Shown one piece after another: positions 12,053 through 23,049 of a DNA stretch of 64,000 bases. The translations under genes and the position numbers were made by a program. The notes under the pieces were generated by a model. It was not told the origin of the DNA. It searched no databases and worked only from the letters and a program-made list of their open reading frames with translations. The DNA is from Platerodrilus igneus (lineage: Eukaryota > Arthropoda > Insecta > Coleoptera > Lycidae): NCBI GenBank assembly GCA_036346225.1, contig JARFIW010001469.1:7844001-7908000 (forward strand). The letters run 5' to 3'. How positions within the stretch are numbered: position 1 is the stretch's first letter; every line of letters starts with the position of its first letter.

Positions 12053-12930
12053 CCCTTCACATACCACTGAATCTCGCTGAAATAGGCCATATAATTAGAA
12101 AGCAAAGAAGGGGCTTCAAGCTGTATATAGGCTGTGTGGGAATTTCAGGGAACTGTGTAGGCTAGCTCAGAATATAAATAACCGGAGGTACGTGTCCAAC
12201 CAGTTTTGAAACGGAAACCTAATGACAAAAAAATAAGCACAGATAAATCTGATGAATATTATAAACAACTACAGGGGATGGTTGGTGAAATATTTGCAAC
12301 TAATGTTGACTGTGCGAAAAGATATATTGGAAAAAATATTAAATCGGCAAATGTTCAAGTGCTGGGGGAACTTGGCAGCCACAGGCTGATTACCCCCCTT
12401 GACGGACACTGAATGTCGGAGAAATAGGGTATAAAATTGTAAAACAATAGAAGGGAACCGAACTGCATCTAATAAGAAAGAACAGAAACAAGAAGAAAAT
12501 TGTTGAAAGCATATGTGTGGAGCACAGCACGGTATGCCTATGAAATAGGGGCAGTAGGAAAAGCAAACAGAAAAAAGGTAGAAGCCGTTTGGAATGTTGT
12601 GCTTCAGATGTATGAGGATGACGGCATGGACAAATAAAGTTAATAACAAATAGGTGATAGAAATAGTAGTGGAATAAAGATATCGGTGGGGAAAGAATAG
12701 GGGAAATAGGAGGGCAGAATATGTTCTAAGGCATTTTGAGGATGGTTTGGGATATATTACAAGCAGAGATAGTAAAAAGGAGGTAGATGTAGACCTAGAT
12801 CAGATAGTGATAGATGCAAACTGTGCAAATTTCAGGGTAGTGTGTAGGTTAGTTCAGAATAGGAAACAATGAAGGTACGCGTCTAACCAGTTCCAGGACT
12901 GAAGACCTAATGATGATGATGAGGAATACA

Positions 12931-13096
12931 GATACAGCCTTTTTCTGCTAATTTACCAAAATGCCAGTATTACTACCGTAATAATTAAGCAAAATATATC
13001 ACCACTATGTGGAATATACGGATGTAAGAAAAGCTATAATTTAAAATAGATAATCAAGGTTGTTCACCAATAAGTGTGCATCCTTTCTTTTTACAG
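12931..13096. other. Short non-coding stretch upstream of candidate exon
   Basis: AT-rich, no element recognised. It ends in a pyrimidine tract (tcctttctttttacag, 13081-13096), a strong 3' splice-site consensus for the stretch that follows. Confidence 0.4.
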
Positions 13097-13195
13097 GTAG
13101 GATTGGGTGTACAACAGAGTCTAAATAAAACTCTGGCGGGACTAGCGTCGACCGTTTGTGGCTTTGGTGGTAGATTGCAAAAGACTATATCTTAG
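13097..13195 (+). CDS. Candidate terminal coding exon, unknown protein
   Basis: Directly after a textbook acceptor (polypyrimidine tract then cag at 13094-13096) 32 codons are open and then stop at TAG 13193-13195. Composition is protein-like and Gly/Leu rich (VGLGVQQSLNKTLAGLASTV, CGFGGRLQ). Base composition is clearly richer in GC than the flanks. No family was recognised. If real, it is the 3' exon of a plus-strand host gene whose upstream exons are not visible here. It could also be part of a decayed retroelement. Confidence 0.35.
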   Translation, partial: VGLGVQQSLNKTLAGLASTVCGFGGRLQKTIS

Positions 13196-15631
13196 GGGTT
13201 TGGAGAACAAAGTTAAATTTTACCCAGACAAGTTAAAGGGATGCAACTTAGAACGTGACAAAAGAAAATATCTTAATACAACTTATATATTGACGTTTAG
13301 CTAATAACATTAATAAAGAAATTAAATATATATCGTTATTTTCTTACAACCAAAGTTTCATACGGAAAAATCACTAAGTGTAGTTTATATATCTACACTT
13401 TCATAATTTCAAAATTAGTCTCAAACTCTACCAGATAAGATATTAGAAAAGTTAAAATTATTATTGTGCTTGGACACAATTTCAAATTAACGCTCTTAAT
13501 AAAAGGAAATCATAAATCACTTTGTAGTGTTTAACATTAGTTAAGAGAATTTGAATTGAATGTTTCATAACCCCAAAATTCACAATAAAAGGTTTCATTA
13601 AAGCTTTCTTGTTTACAACCTAATAGATTATATAGCAAAGCAAAGATAATATTAAATTAGTTAGGTAATCGATAATAGTTAAGGTAATCGATAAATAAAG
13701 TTATGCATAATTTTTCAGATAATTGAGATTTAAAACGTAACGCATGCACATCGTTCCATCACAAAAAAATACATAAGATAAATTCGTACCTGTATTTCAG
13801 ATATATGAAAAGAAACATACTTAAATGTTGAGCTTTACGGCTTGTTGAGAACTATTGGATTTTCTTACTTTTTGTTGAGAGGAACACCATCGTTAATTAT
13901 TTTGGTTGTTGACCTTAAAGTTCTAATTTGTAAGAGCGAATCCTTGTTTGTTTCACAGCCATATGTTTCATCAACGAACATTTGATTTATTTTAGAAGGT
14001 ACTCAAAACGTCAATATAACATTCTTAAACGATAAAAGATAATATTTGTAGGTAGTAAAATTAATGCATAGGCTTAGATAGCTTAGCATGGATAATTAAA
14101 TTCTCCATCAGAGAATATTTTACAGGAGAATATATCACTTGAAGATACTTCAGGAAGGAATATGTCACGGGAAAACATGCCATCAGAAGATATGCTACGG
14201 TAGGACACGCCATCCAAAGATATGCTACGGGAGGACGCATTCATTAATATTTTGAACGGGTTATTTAGGTAGACTTTGTCCATACATATTTTGGTAGTAT
14301 TCAGGTACCATCATGGCCTTAGAAAGGACATCTTTATCGGAAGACGGCATGTGCTCAAAAGCCCGTTAAATATAAAGATAAATGGAAATTTTGTTCTGCT
14401 TTACAGATAACCACACTTTTAGAGACAAAACAAGAAAACTATCCTGAATGCTAGATTCATATATACACCAGTTGTATATTTATGACTATTATTCAAAGGT
14501 TAACCAATAGGAAAATTACACCTGATCTTAATTATTTATATTGTTTATACAAAGGAAAGAATATTAAATTAAGACTAAAGATAAATGTATTTAGTGTATT
14601 ATTTAATAATACTAAAGGGAAATGTTACACAAATCAACACTGACTTATGATTGTAAACGGTATTAGTATAAACTTAAGACAAATAATGCTTTTATATTGA
14701 AGAAAATTGGACCACAATGTAACATGGCAAAAGAAAGGTGAATTGACATGTTACAGTGTATAGCGGGGAATTGTATGCAATGTAACCTTAGAGCTTTTCA
14801 TCTGTTGGTTTTCAGTTAGCTAACAGAGGCCACAGTGTGCTATGATTTACAAATTCGGTTTTAATCAACCGGCACTCGTGTTCGAATTACAAAATACTAC
14901 GTATAGATACTAACCTGTAAGCAACAACATACAGTGCACTCACCAGTTAACCCTAAATATCTTAAAGTGCTAGAACACTCACAAAGCTGAAACCTGCACA
15001 TAACATACAGCTATTCTATATACAATAAGTAACATAAATAGAATTGGCAAACGAATTTAAATAAGTAATCAAAGGTACACAGAAGTTATACGACCTGGCT
15101 TGTCGCTAGTCAGTAAGGCAATACGGAATGTGCTAGAACTACGATCTTCCGCCGCGGAAGATTCATCTGAACGTATCGAATATCCTGCTAAACAAGCGTA
15201 GAAGTGTACTAATATGCAGAAACTTCTTAATTGAAATACAGTGTGTAGTCCGTTACTTTCATAAGCCACAGACACAAAAACTCATCGTTCAACACCAAGC
15301 TACACATAACCCTATAGGAGACTTTGGAAAGATGTTCTACAGGTCCTAGAAGCTCCCTAAAATCATAAATGAATAACAAACGACATATGAATACCAATAG
15401 CTAGCGTACCACGAAGGTGGAACAACTACATACAATACAACACGAATACGGCAGTATCATCTATACATACTTAAGCATAAAAAATGATGGGATCCTGAAA
15501 CAGAGTAGAGTTAGTAAAGACTTCGCCACGAGGACGTACCTGTGCAACTATTACTAAATGGTACCCTGTCACTAAATTATATACTTCGTTTTCCGTTGAC
15601 GGTTCCCTACCTGAATTTATGATTCGTATAA
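13196..15631. other. AT-rich stretch with a short degenerate tandem repeat
   Basis: No protein-coding similarity recognised. At about 14105-14235 a degenerate repeat of roughly 30-bp units occurs (gaagatatgctacgg and aaagatatgctacggg variants); the open frame across it on the minus strand is a repeat artefact. The block 15100-15600 is less AT-rich but was not identified. Confidence 0.4.
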
Positions 15632-16530
15632 ATGAACTCAGTGTCTAGCATAATATTTTTACACAACTATTTTTTTACTTCTGAATTACTCACAGGGAAG
15701 GTCTTACTCCGTTTTGGCGCCCACCAGCGTTCCCTCAAATGTTTGAAAGACGTGGTCGATTTATTAAAAGCCGAATTCTTTCCTATTGATTATAATAAGC
15801 GGCTACTAGATGAAATACTATGGGTTTTGCCGAAACCATTGGTCTATACGTACCTATCATTTAAAGTTTAATCATACGAGAATCTGCTCCTTTATGGGAA
15901 CTACAACAATTGGAGAATATACGACGCAATCTAGCCCCGTACTGTCAGTCTGCATTAGCACTAGTAGGAATTATTTCTATTTCACAATTTCTATCTTTCC
16001 TACCACCGCCTTCTAACACTACTTCTAATTTGTTGGAACCGTTTCTAGTTTACGTTGACCCAAAGGTTATTAGGAACTTCGAAATCACTCTTTACATGTT
16101 ATCACTGCCAGTTCTGGAACTACCTGTACTAGGCTTATTTCGACCAATCGCTCTTTTGCTACCTCCACTCTGGCAGCTATTTTTGCTAGGCAGGTAACCT
16201 GTTCTAATTGCGATCAGACTGGACATATTTCTCCGCATTGTATGCGCACCCAAGTACTACACAGTTATGGTTGCGGTCATAAGGAAGTTACTCGACGCAA
16301 CTGTCCTAACTGTAAAAATACTTTAAACCGACGGTTGTGTTTCTGGATCGAGACTCTAGCCTTGGGCTCTCCTTTTATGAATTATGATGATCAAGCCCGC
16401 GTCCTCTTAGACTTCATTTGTACCATTGTTCATGGCGACGCAAACCTCGTAAATCCCGTCCTTAGTCCTCGCGTTCCAAATCCTTACTTTAATAATTTCT
16501 TCTCGGATTTTGTGCTTGTTTCTAAATAAT
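15632..16530 (+). pseudogene. Decayed LTR-retrotransposon gag with zinc knuckles
   Basis: The first open stretch has capsid-like sequence (DVVDLLKAEFFPIDYNKRLL, then DEILW) matching the style of Ty3/gypsy gag, where a conserved Trp-rich capsid precedes the nucleocapsid. A stop at 15869 and frame changes follow. At about 16200-16320 a CCHC knuckle is readable, CSNCDQTGHISPHC (C-x2-C-x4-H-x4-C), followed by a second Cys/His cluster (YGCGHKEV, NCPNCKN). This domain order also occurs in the gag at 28048-29574, which has two comparable clusters. The downstream open stretch to 16530 is unassigned. An 11-G tract lies at 17215-17225. Confidence 0.6.
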
Positions 16531-18025
16531 TTTTCTGTTTTTGTTTGCTTTTTCTCTCTCATTCGCATTCTCATTCCTCATATTCATATCCTTTTCCTTG
16601 GGATCGTTTTCGTTACTGACAGTCTTTACACTACCTTAGTTTAATTTTCGACACTCTTCCTGTCGTATGTGCTGTTTAGACCTTTCTTCTTTTTTTCGGA
16701 GACTACGACGTAAGTGACGTTTTGGTTTGTTAGCTATTTTTTTCTTTGTCCGTTTGATACGATTCTTTGTTACCACAGCTTGAAATACGACTTCTTTTTC
16801 TCCAGTTCTCTTGCCGTTCCCTACCATATTTTGGGGCTTAACAATTATATCTCCTTTTGGTTTCTACTGCTGATTTTCTTTCTCGTTTCGTTTCTTACTT
16901 TTTGGTTTTTTACAGGAAACCACTTCATTTCTTGAGGATGGAGACTATAATGTTTCTTTCTGATATACATCCTTACATCGATGACATTTGCAGTATTGAT
17001 GCCATTCTATCTTTCCCCTCATTGAGTACTACCCTATACATTTCCTTTTCCTATAGTTTTCTAAGTTTCTGGCTTTGTCCGTTACTGTGAAACACGTAAA
17101 ACAAGCGGGACAGAACAAAATCAGTAACGGAATGTTCACTCGAAATACGATTACAGAGAAGGCAAAAGAAGAAAATGAGTGCCACATAAACACAGTCACA
17201 AAAAAAAAATTGTTGGGGGGGGGGGTCTAAAGAACGAAACAATAGAATACAACCCAATTCGTCCTTGGAAAAAGATGATTACTATATATATTGCTACTAT
17301 ATCATCGAAACTTGCGGTGTATCTATAGCGCTTCTCTCTGTGCCTTTAATTAATCTAGAATAATTTTACAATCCACACAATAAAATTTATGCCTCGACTA
17401 GCTCAGTTTTACCCTGCACAGAGTGAACGACGATATGAAAACAAAGAATTTTTGCCCATTTCCCTCTAACACTTCATACTTAAATAAGATAAACGAATTT
17501 AACCAAAATTTGTATAATGAATTGAGAAATATGTACAATTTACAACTCTACAACCTTCGTAATGTCGTTGGCTATTTTAAAACATTTGAATCAAAATTAA
17601 AGTAAATCTATTTATCACAAAACTATAACCCTAATTTAGCACTCAAAACCAGCAAAAATAATTATGTATTATCTCGAAAGCTTCTTTGAACGTTCAATGA
17701 ACCCTTCTGTCCTATAACGTATTTTTTACGTATCAACCAAATTTTTTATTGACCCTTTACACAGATATCAAAGTACATGTAAATTTCTTTGTAATACGTA
17801 TCGCTATTAAATCGTTCTTATCTTATCTTTTATGGTTTTTTAATAGGCGCTCGTTTCTTTGATTAGGGGCGTTTATTCATTGATACTAATGATTGTTTTT
17901 TAGGAAAAACAGAACAATTAAGGGGTTTATTTCAGCATATCTCCACATATTTATACTCCATTACACATGTGAATAAAAAAATATAAAAAATTAATATGGA
18001 TATGGTAAAAATTTCACCTACTTAC
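16531..18025. other. Pyrimidine-rich then AT-rich stretch, mostly unassigned
   Basis: Runs of T/C dominate 16530-16900. A run of 11 G at 17215-17225 (followed by tctaaag) resembles the polypurine tract before a 3' LTR and could close the element whose gag lies at 15632-16530, but no matching LTR pair was found. A short open frame at 17423-17605 has low-complexity Asn/Leu/Tyr composition and no recognised family. Confidence 0.35.
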
Positions 18026-18072
18026 CTACTACGTTGACTATGACGAGCTCGCCCCAATAAAGTCTACTAAAC
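18026..18072 (-). CDS. Candidate 47-nt internal exon, unknown gene
   Basis: On the minus strand a pyrimidine-rich acceptor (atgttgtttcttag, 18073-18086) precedes 47 nt that are open in one frame (FSRLYWGELVIVNVV) and end at a strong donor, GTAGTAG then GTAAGTAGG (18020-18025 is the GTAAGT). The GC-rich core (ggggcgagctcgtc) stands out from the AT-rich neighbourhood. Size fits a small internal exon. No protein family was recognised, and no partner exon was found nearby. Confidence 0.35.
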
Positions 18073-18486
18073 CTAAGAAACAACATAAATATTTACAATA
18101 GCAATCAACAAACATGCACCAATAGTTAATCAAATATTACAGCTAGTCGATAATTATCAAATCAATATGTAAATTCGAAAACAATTAACTCAGTTATCTA
18201 TCAATATAAAAACATCACACAAAATCTGCACTAATATTCTTATTTTAATAATAGCAGCATTAAATACTTAACAAAGGTTTGCTCATTAATTTCTTAATAT
18301 TTCCATGATACAGGTAAAATTTGTGGACCATAGGTAAGTAAAGCTATCGTTACCCGTTGACCAAGATGATATTTCCTCACATCGGTTTGTAAGATTCACG
18401 ATTGTTTCTCACGCATATCAGGACATTAACCTATAAGTTGTTGTGTGCTAACTGCAAACCTTGCGTTCCCAGGCGATAAGAATGCA

Positions 18487-18747
18487 CTACATTTAAAAAT
18501 TTTCCAATGCTCCACACGAAAGTACTACACTACATTGACCATGAAAATTTTGCCGAAACCTTACTGTTGCAAGCAAGGTAGGTGCGTAACGACACACACA
18601 CGGGGTCCCAATTTTTACCTTTCATCCGAACGAGGGCGTATTTTTGTGGAAAATGCTCGCCTAACATTTTTCAAGCGGATCGTGTCGGGATTCGAAGCCG
18701 GGACCTTGAGCATAGTAGTCATACGCATACGTTATGGAGCCACCTCA
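18487..18747 (-). mobile_element. tRNA-headed SINE, copy 4, shortened body
   Basis: Same family as the other four copies, with the B box on the minus strand at about 18685-18705 and a head ending in GGTGGCTCC. The body lacks part of the central block: the ttaaagatccctacc segment is reduced to gtgcgtaacgac. Flanked by an 11-bp perfect duplication, ataagaatgca, at 18476-18486 and 18748-18758. Its divergence suggests an older insertion than copies 1 and 5. Confidence 0.88.
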
Positions 18748-18758
18748 ATAAGAATGCA

Positions 18759-20489
18759 GCTGTGTTTAGCGCTTTTAGCCGTGGGAGCGTGGAAAAATGG
18801 TGGGGGACTATAGTGTGTGTGGGAACAAAACCTCTTAAAGAAGAGGACTTGACTATCGACATTTGACGGGAACGGACGTGCGTAAAGTATAACTTCGGCG
18901 AAGTGATTCCTTTTCCTGTCTGTACTTTCCTCGTATATCTTTTGCTTTGTCGACTAGGACAACAGTTGAGTTGCATCGAAAAAACTCCAGCTGAAGGACT
19001 ACTTCCGAGGCCCAGGTAGTAGCCGTGGCGTTTAGTAATAAACCTAGTAAGTTTCTGGCTTGTTGTGTACTTTACTCGCGGCGATTACTCATGCAACCTA
19101 ATTTGTAGGCGTAATTCTTTTTACGTCAGGGCTATGCATGATTAATCGACGTCGGGGAAGTTAAATTTCACTTAATTTATACTAAAGGTATCGAAAACGT
19201 AACAATTTAGCATGCACTTTTTAATAATTATGTTATATATGAATTTAGTTCAATTCAGTTTAAGACATTCTTAATTCTTTCATATCAATTTTTAGTTGAA
19301 ATTATTACTATGTAACATTGCAATATTTGCAGATTAGACGAACCAAATTGTTTGTGATAATATTCATTGCTTCAACGGATCTAGCGGTAGATCCTCATTG
19401 TCATAGCCTTTAGGGTAACAGCTAGATGTTAGATAAATGCACTAGGATCCGTCCGAATTGCTAATAAATTTGGAGGCATCTTGGAGCGAGGGATTTTTCT
19501 TCATCTGTAGTTTGATCGTAACTATACCGGGAGTATAGTCATAGTTTCGGGTTGACATAATACCAAGAGTTGTCTGCATCGTAGCAAAATGTAGGTTTGA
19601 CTGTTTTATTAGTCTAGATTTAAGTTGGATTGCTTTTAATAGGTACACTACGTGATTACTCACTGAATAAGTAAGTATCGGCGCTATTGAAACTATTAAT
19701 TAGATGTATAACTGAAAACTGAGTTATTATTTTATTCCATGGTGAGTGGTTAAGCTTCTAGCATATTAGCCGAGTCACCGCGACACTTCTTAGCGCCCCC
19801 TTAGTCCCACAGTACCCGGTTTTCCTTGCCATTTCGTAGCGCCTTGCGCAATTTCAACTGTACGCTCCAGCGTACAAACTAATCGATATAAGTTTTTACG
19901 TAGCAATACTGTAACAAAGGTGCCAAAGAGTTTACAATTGGAAATGGCAAAGTCATTAAACTAACAACAGATTGATTGATAGTTACAAAGTGCACTAAGC
20001 TTACAAAGGAGAATTGTCTAGAAAGCTTCTGGTCTTTTCTCGAAACTTGTACAACTTTTATAGATTACGTATTTAAAACCGCACCGGCCGACAGGATGAC
20101 TAGTTTTAATCGGAATTTCAATCGAAGTAAGAACTCAGTTGTATTAGGCTAAATTGTTCAAACGAATACGTTTAACGTGCATAAATTAAGTGTTAGTGTA
20201 GATCAGTTTATGTAGTTCAATTTGGTGATAATGTAGTTAATAGTTATGTTAAGAACCAAATTAACGCAATGAAGATTGTTAGAGATTAGTTTGTAATAAT
20301 TGTCATCAGCTCAATTGATGGCGGCGTTTCAGTATATTGTAATAAAATATTTTCAACACATTAAGGTTTCTCTGTGATTAAGAGTAAACAGGTTTAAATT
20401 GTATCCAATAAAAGCAAGCTGGTTACAGTAATTTGAAGTTCTTCACAATATTGATGATATACTATCAGTAAATACTCTCTGTTGGATGT
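18759..20489. other. Unassigned stretch
   Basis: 18760-19060 is less AT-rich (ggaacggacgtgcg, ccgaggcccagg) and may be LTR or untranslated sequence, but no partner copy occurs in the window. The remainder is AT-rich with no recognised coding sequence. A minus-strand open frame at 19442-19663 has no recognised family and no splice or promoter support. Confidence 0.3.
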
Positions 20490-20588
20490 TTAGTATTTTT
20501 CTTAATCTTCTTTGGGAATAAAACCACTCATAGTTTTTAAAATCATCTTTATTTGCGTTTCGATCCATGACATAGGATCGTTGTCAAA

Positions 20589-21237
20589 CATAAGTTAAAT
20601 ATAGTTAGAATAGATATGCCACCTTCTGCATAACAATTGTTGGCAAGTTAGCGCCAACTATTGAAATGTGATAAAACTAAACGACGTTAAAATCTGTTAC
20701 CAAGGTTTGCGACTTCTCTGTTCAAAAGGTTGAGAACCAGACTCTGAAGATTTTAAATAAAACTAAAAATTCCAATTATAAAAAATAATTCTGTCTGGTA
20801 TCAGGTAAGCGTTCTACAAGCATAATAGATTAAAATAAATTTGTTCATTGTTTTATATAGAGAACAATAAACAAATTAGGTCATTTTTGTCTACTATATA
20901 GCTACTTGTACAACACTTACCTGATTCCAGGCAAAATTATTTTCTATAAGCTATAGAACCACCTCTCGGACAGCCAACTTCTTCATCAATATTTGATAAC
21001 AAGTAAAACGTTAAATGTTATTAAAGAGCAATCTGCAAAAATGCAACTAAAAGAACGCTAAAGAGTTAGGTTAGCAACAATCAAACTTTATTTAACCTAT
21101 GACAATCAACAAAACCTCGCAAATATTAAGCAATATAATAAAGTCACCCATGAAAATAGACCTACAGAGCCGTCTGTAGAGATGTGATAAAACTAAAACA
21201 CACTGACAGCTGATCCATTTACAGTGCCTACACCCTG
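20589..21237. mobile_element. 649-bp non-autonomous insertion in repeat X
   Basis: Absent from the other copy of X, where the sequence runs uninterrupted through gttgtcaaa. In copy 1 that 9-mer is present on both sides (20580-20588 and 21238-21246), so it is a target duplication of 8 or 9 bp. The insert starts CATAAG and ends CACCCTG, with no obvious long terminal inverted repeat, and encodes no protein. An 8-bp-class duplication suggests an hAT-type non-autonomous element. A strong internal foldback lies at about 20782-20950. Confidence 0.65.
20782..20950. repeat. Foldback (stem-loop) inside the 649-bp insertion
   Basis: Outer arms of about 45 bp pair: left aaaataattctgtctggtat with caggtaagcgttctacaag, right (reverse complement) aaaataattttgcctggaat with caggtaagtgttgtacaag. 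Inside them an inner palindrome runs through aaatttgttcattg and its complement caataaacaaatt. The motif caggtaag is present in both arms, so a donor-like splice motif occurs on each strand. No coding content. Confidence 0.8.
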
Positions 21238-21654
21238 GTTGTCAAAATAATAAAAACTTCAAGTTTGGCATTTATGACATAAATAAAGGTGACTTTGATT
21301 TATTGATGTTCGATATATTTGGTTTGAGTACATTAGGTGAAAATTTTAAAGTTTAAAAGAATAATTGCCTTCAGTTTGTGTTGCGTTCTGGGACCGATTT
21401 TTTAGGTAGCCAATACACTTAACGTGAAATCAGCCGATTAATTTTTATTGGTAATTTTCAAATAAATTCAATAATTTGAGGTTTTGGAAAACATTTTTCT
21501 ATTTATACGGTTGCGAGGATGGTTATTAAAGAAGAATTTTATGATTACGTTACTGTAAGGCTTAAGCAGTCGGGGGTTGCTAATATGCCTATTGGTATGT
21601 AATTAGTTGTTGTATGTAACAAATCAAGTATGTGCGTTGTATTTCATGTTAATA

Positions 21655-23049
21655 TTATAGCCACTGTATATTATTAAGGGATTTTACTTTACGAGAATTT
21701 CCAGTAAGCGAATAGAGCCCACGGCAAGTTCTGATGGTAAATCGCCCGAAGTTGAGGAAATCTCAAAGGCAAAGCGGCTAGTCGAACTATATGCTCTGGG
21801 TGGAACATGAGCTGTGGGTCGGGGTTGGATTGCGACCAAAAATATGAAGAATAAGGCGCCACCGAATTTTTCTATACGATGAAGACTTACTTAAGTTCCT
21901 TGTACAAGGCAAATGCGGAAACCTTTATTCAATAACCGCTATACAATTTATTAAAGACAACATAATCCCTAAAGTTTCTTACCTTATGGCTCGACTTTGA
22001 CCTTTATACTTCACTGCTACACCTGTGAACAGATTAAACAAAGAATAGCACTGTTTCTGCATTTATACTCAAAATTTTAAAATTCAATTCGAATCAACTT
22101 TCATTCATTCTAATTAAAAAGAATAGTCTTGATCAAAATAAAAATCTATTCCTCTTGTATTCAGTTAACGTGCATTATACAAAACATCTTTTCAGTTTTA
22201 ATATAATTTAAATCAATTTAATTCATGAAAATTACTTACAAAGGCACTGGATATAATCAGTACCATTCAGTTTAAAATGTGGTCATTTCTATAAGAAATA
22301 TCTAGCCAAATTTTATTTAAAAATGATTAAGCCTGAAGTTGCTTTCTGAACAATTACTTACAAATAACAATATCTGTTGGTTTGAGTAGATCTACCATAA
22401 TCTCACAATAAATTATTCCAGTCAGCTATTACTGAAATAGTAAACATAGACGTTTAATTTTTAATTTTTCTTAAATAGGAGAATTTACTTTCTCTATCAC
22501 ATAATGACATCTTCCGTAGTTTCAGTGTAGTAATAAAAGATTTAGAAATGTAAAATTTACAGGTTTCTGTTGCTTAATATTGAAAAATATATATAGTCTG
22601 TCCTTGACCTATTTTGAAGTTCAAATAACTTGATTAAACAAAAAATTATCTATCTACTATATCCATAATTCAGCCAACATACGAAAACAAATTTCTACAT
22701 ACCAGATGTTCATCTGACAGAAAAATACCTGCTAGGCGTCTTGCGTCAGCATTTAAATAAAGGAATCTCCAATTCAGTACAATTAAATTTGCTGCTTACT
22801 GAAGCTCCAAACTACATCACGGCATCATTTTAAGTAATTGAATCTCGTCAGATCCACACTCGAACAAAGCGTAAATTCTTCTTGTGCATTTATTAAAATT
22901 ACGTTAAACCAAACTTCTGTGAACTAAAGGTTGCATGTTTTTTCAAAGCTAAACATCATTTCCAATTTTCATATCATTTACAAACTGCATATTAATTAAG
23001 GTTGCGTTACGTATAAATTAAAGTTACGAACATTATTTCCAAGTTAAAT
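21655..23049 (-). repeat. 3' terminal repeat (LTR) of the gypsy-type element
   Basis: Matches 29812-31206 over its whole length in the same orientation, with scattered substitutions (for example actttacgag versus actgtacgag). Plus-strand borders are ttatagccact at the left and ccaagttaaat at the right. AT-rich and non-coding. A diverged relative lies at about 42880-44230. Confidence 0.85.

Larger units (their letters stand above)
10299..12921 (+). mobile_element. RTE-like LINE, copy B, 5'-truncated, carrying two SINEs
   Basis: Starts abruptly inside the RT (sequence matching copy A at about 1185), as expected for 5' truncation, and ends in a TGATGATGATGAG tail. Flanked by a 9-bp duplication, aggaataca, at 10290-10298 and 12922-12930. 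Contents: RT segment with FADD box (10361-10777), C-terminal region to about 11230, a 3' UTR unit, two SINEs in one target site (11448-12052), a second copy of the UTR unit (about 12100-12400), and then a second, decayed copy of the ORF 3' end (about 12480-12900) before the tail. Copy C has the same duplicated 3' end; copy A does not. Confidence 0.85.
20490..21656 (+). repeat. Unassigned repeat X, copy 1 (inverted partner at 36 kb)
   Basis: This stretch, minus a 649-bp insertion at 20589-21237, is matched in reverse complement at 36108-36632. Shared landmarks: cttaatcttctttgggaata, tttcgatccatgac, gcgttctgggacc (copy 2 ggaacg version) and gcttaagcag near the inner end. The shared core is about 520 bp. 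Near the inner end copy 1 has a start-like ATG at about 21521 opening 27 codons (MVIKEEFYDYVTVRL); in copy 2 that ATG reads ATA. Similarity stops at ttcatgttaatat, where the gypsy-type terminal repeat begins in copy 1. It may be the leader of an unidentified retroelement. Confidence 0.75.

Noticed and set aside
14083..14283. Minus-strand frame with repeated SSDGM-like units
   Set aside because: Explained by a degenerate ~30-bp tandem repeat; no splice or start support.
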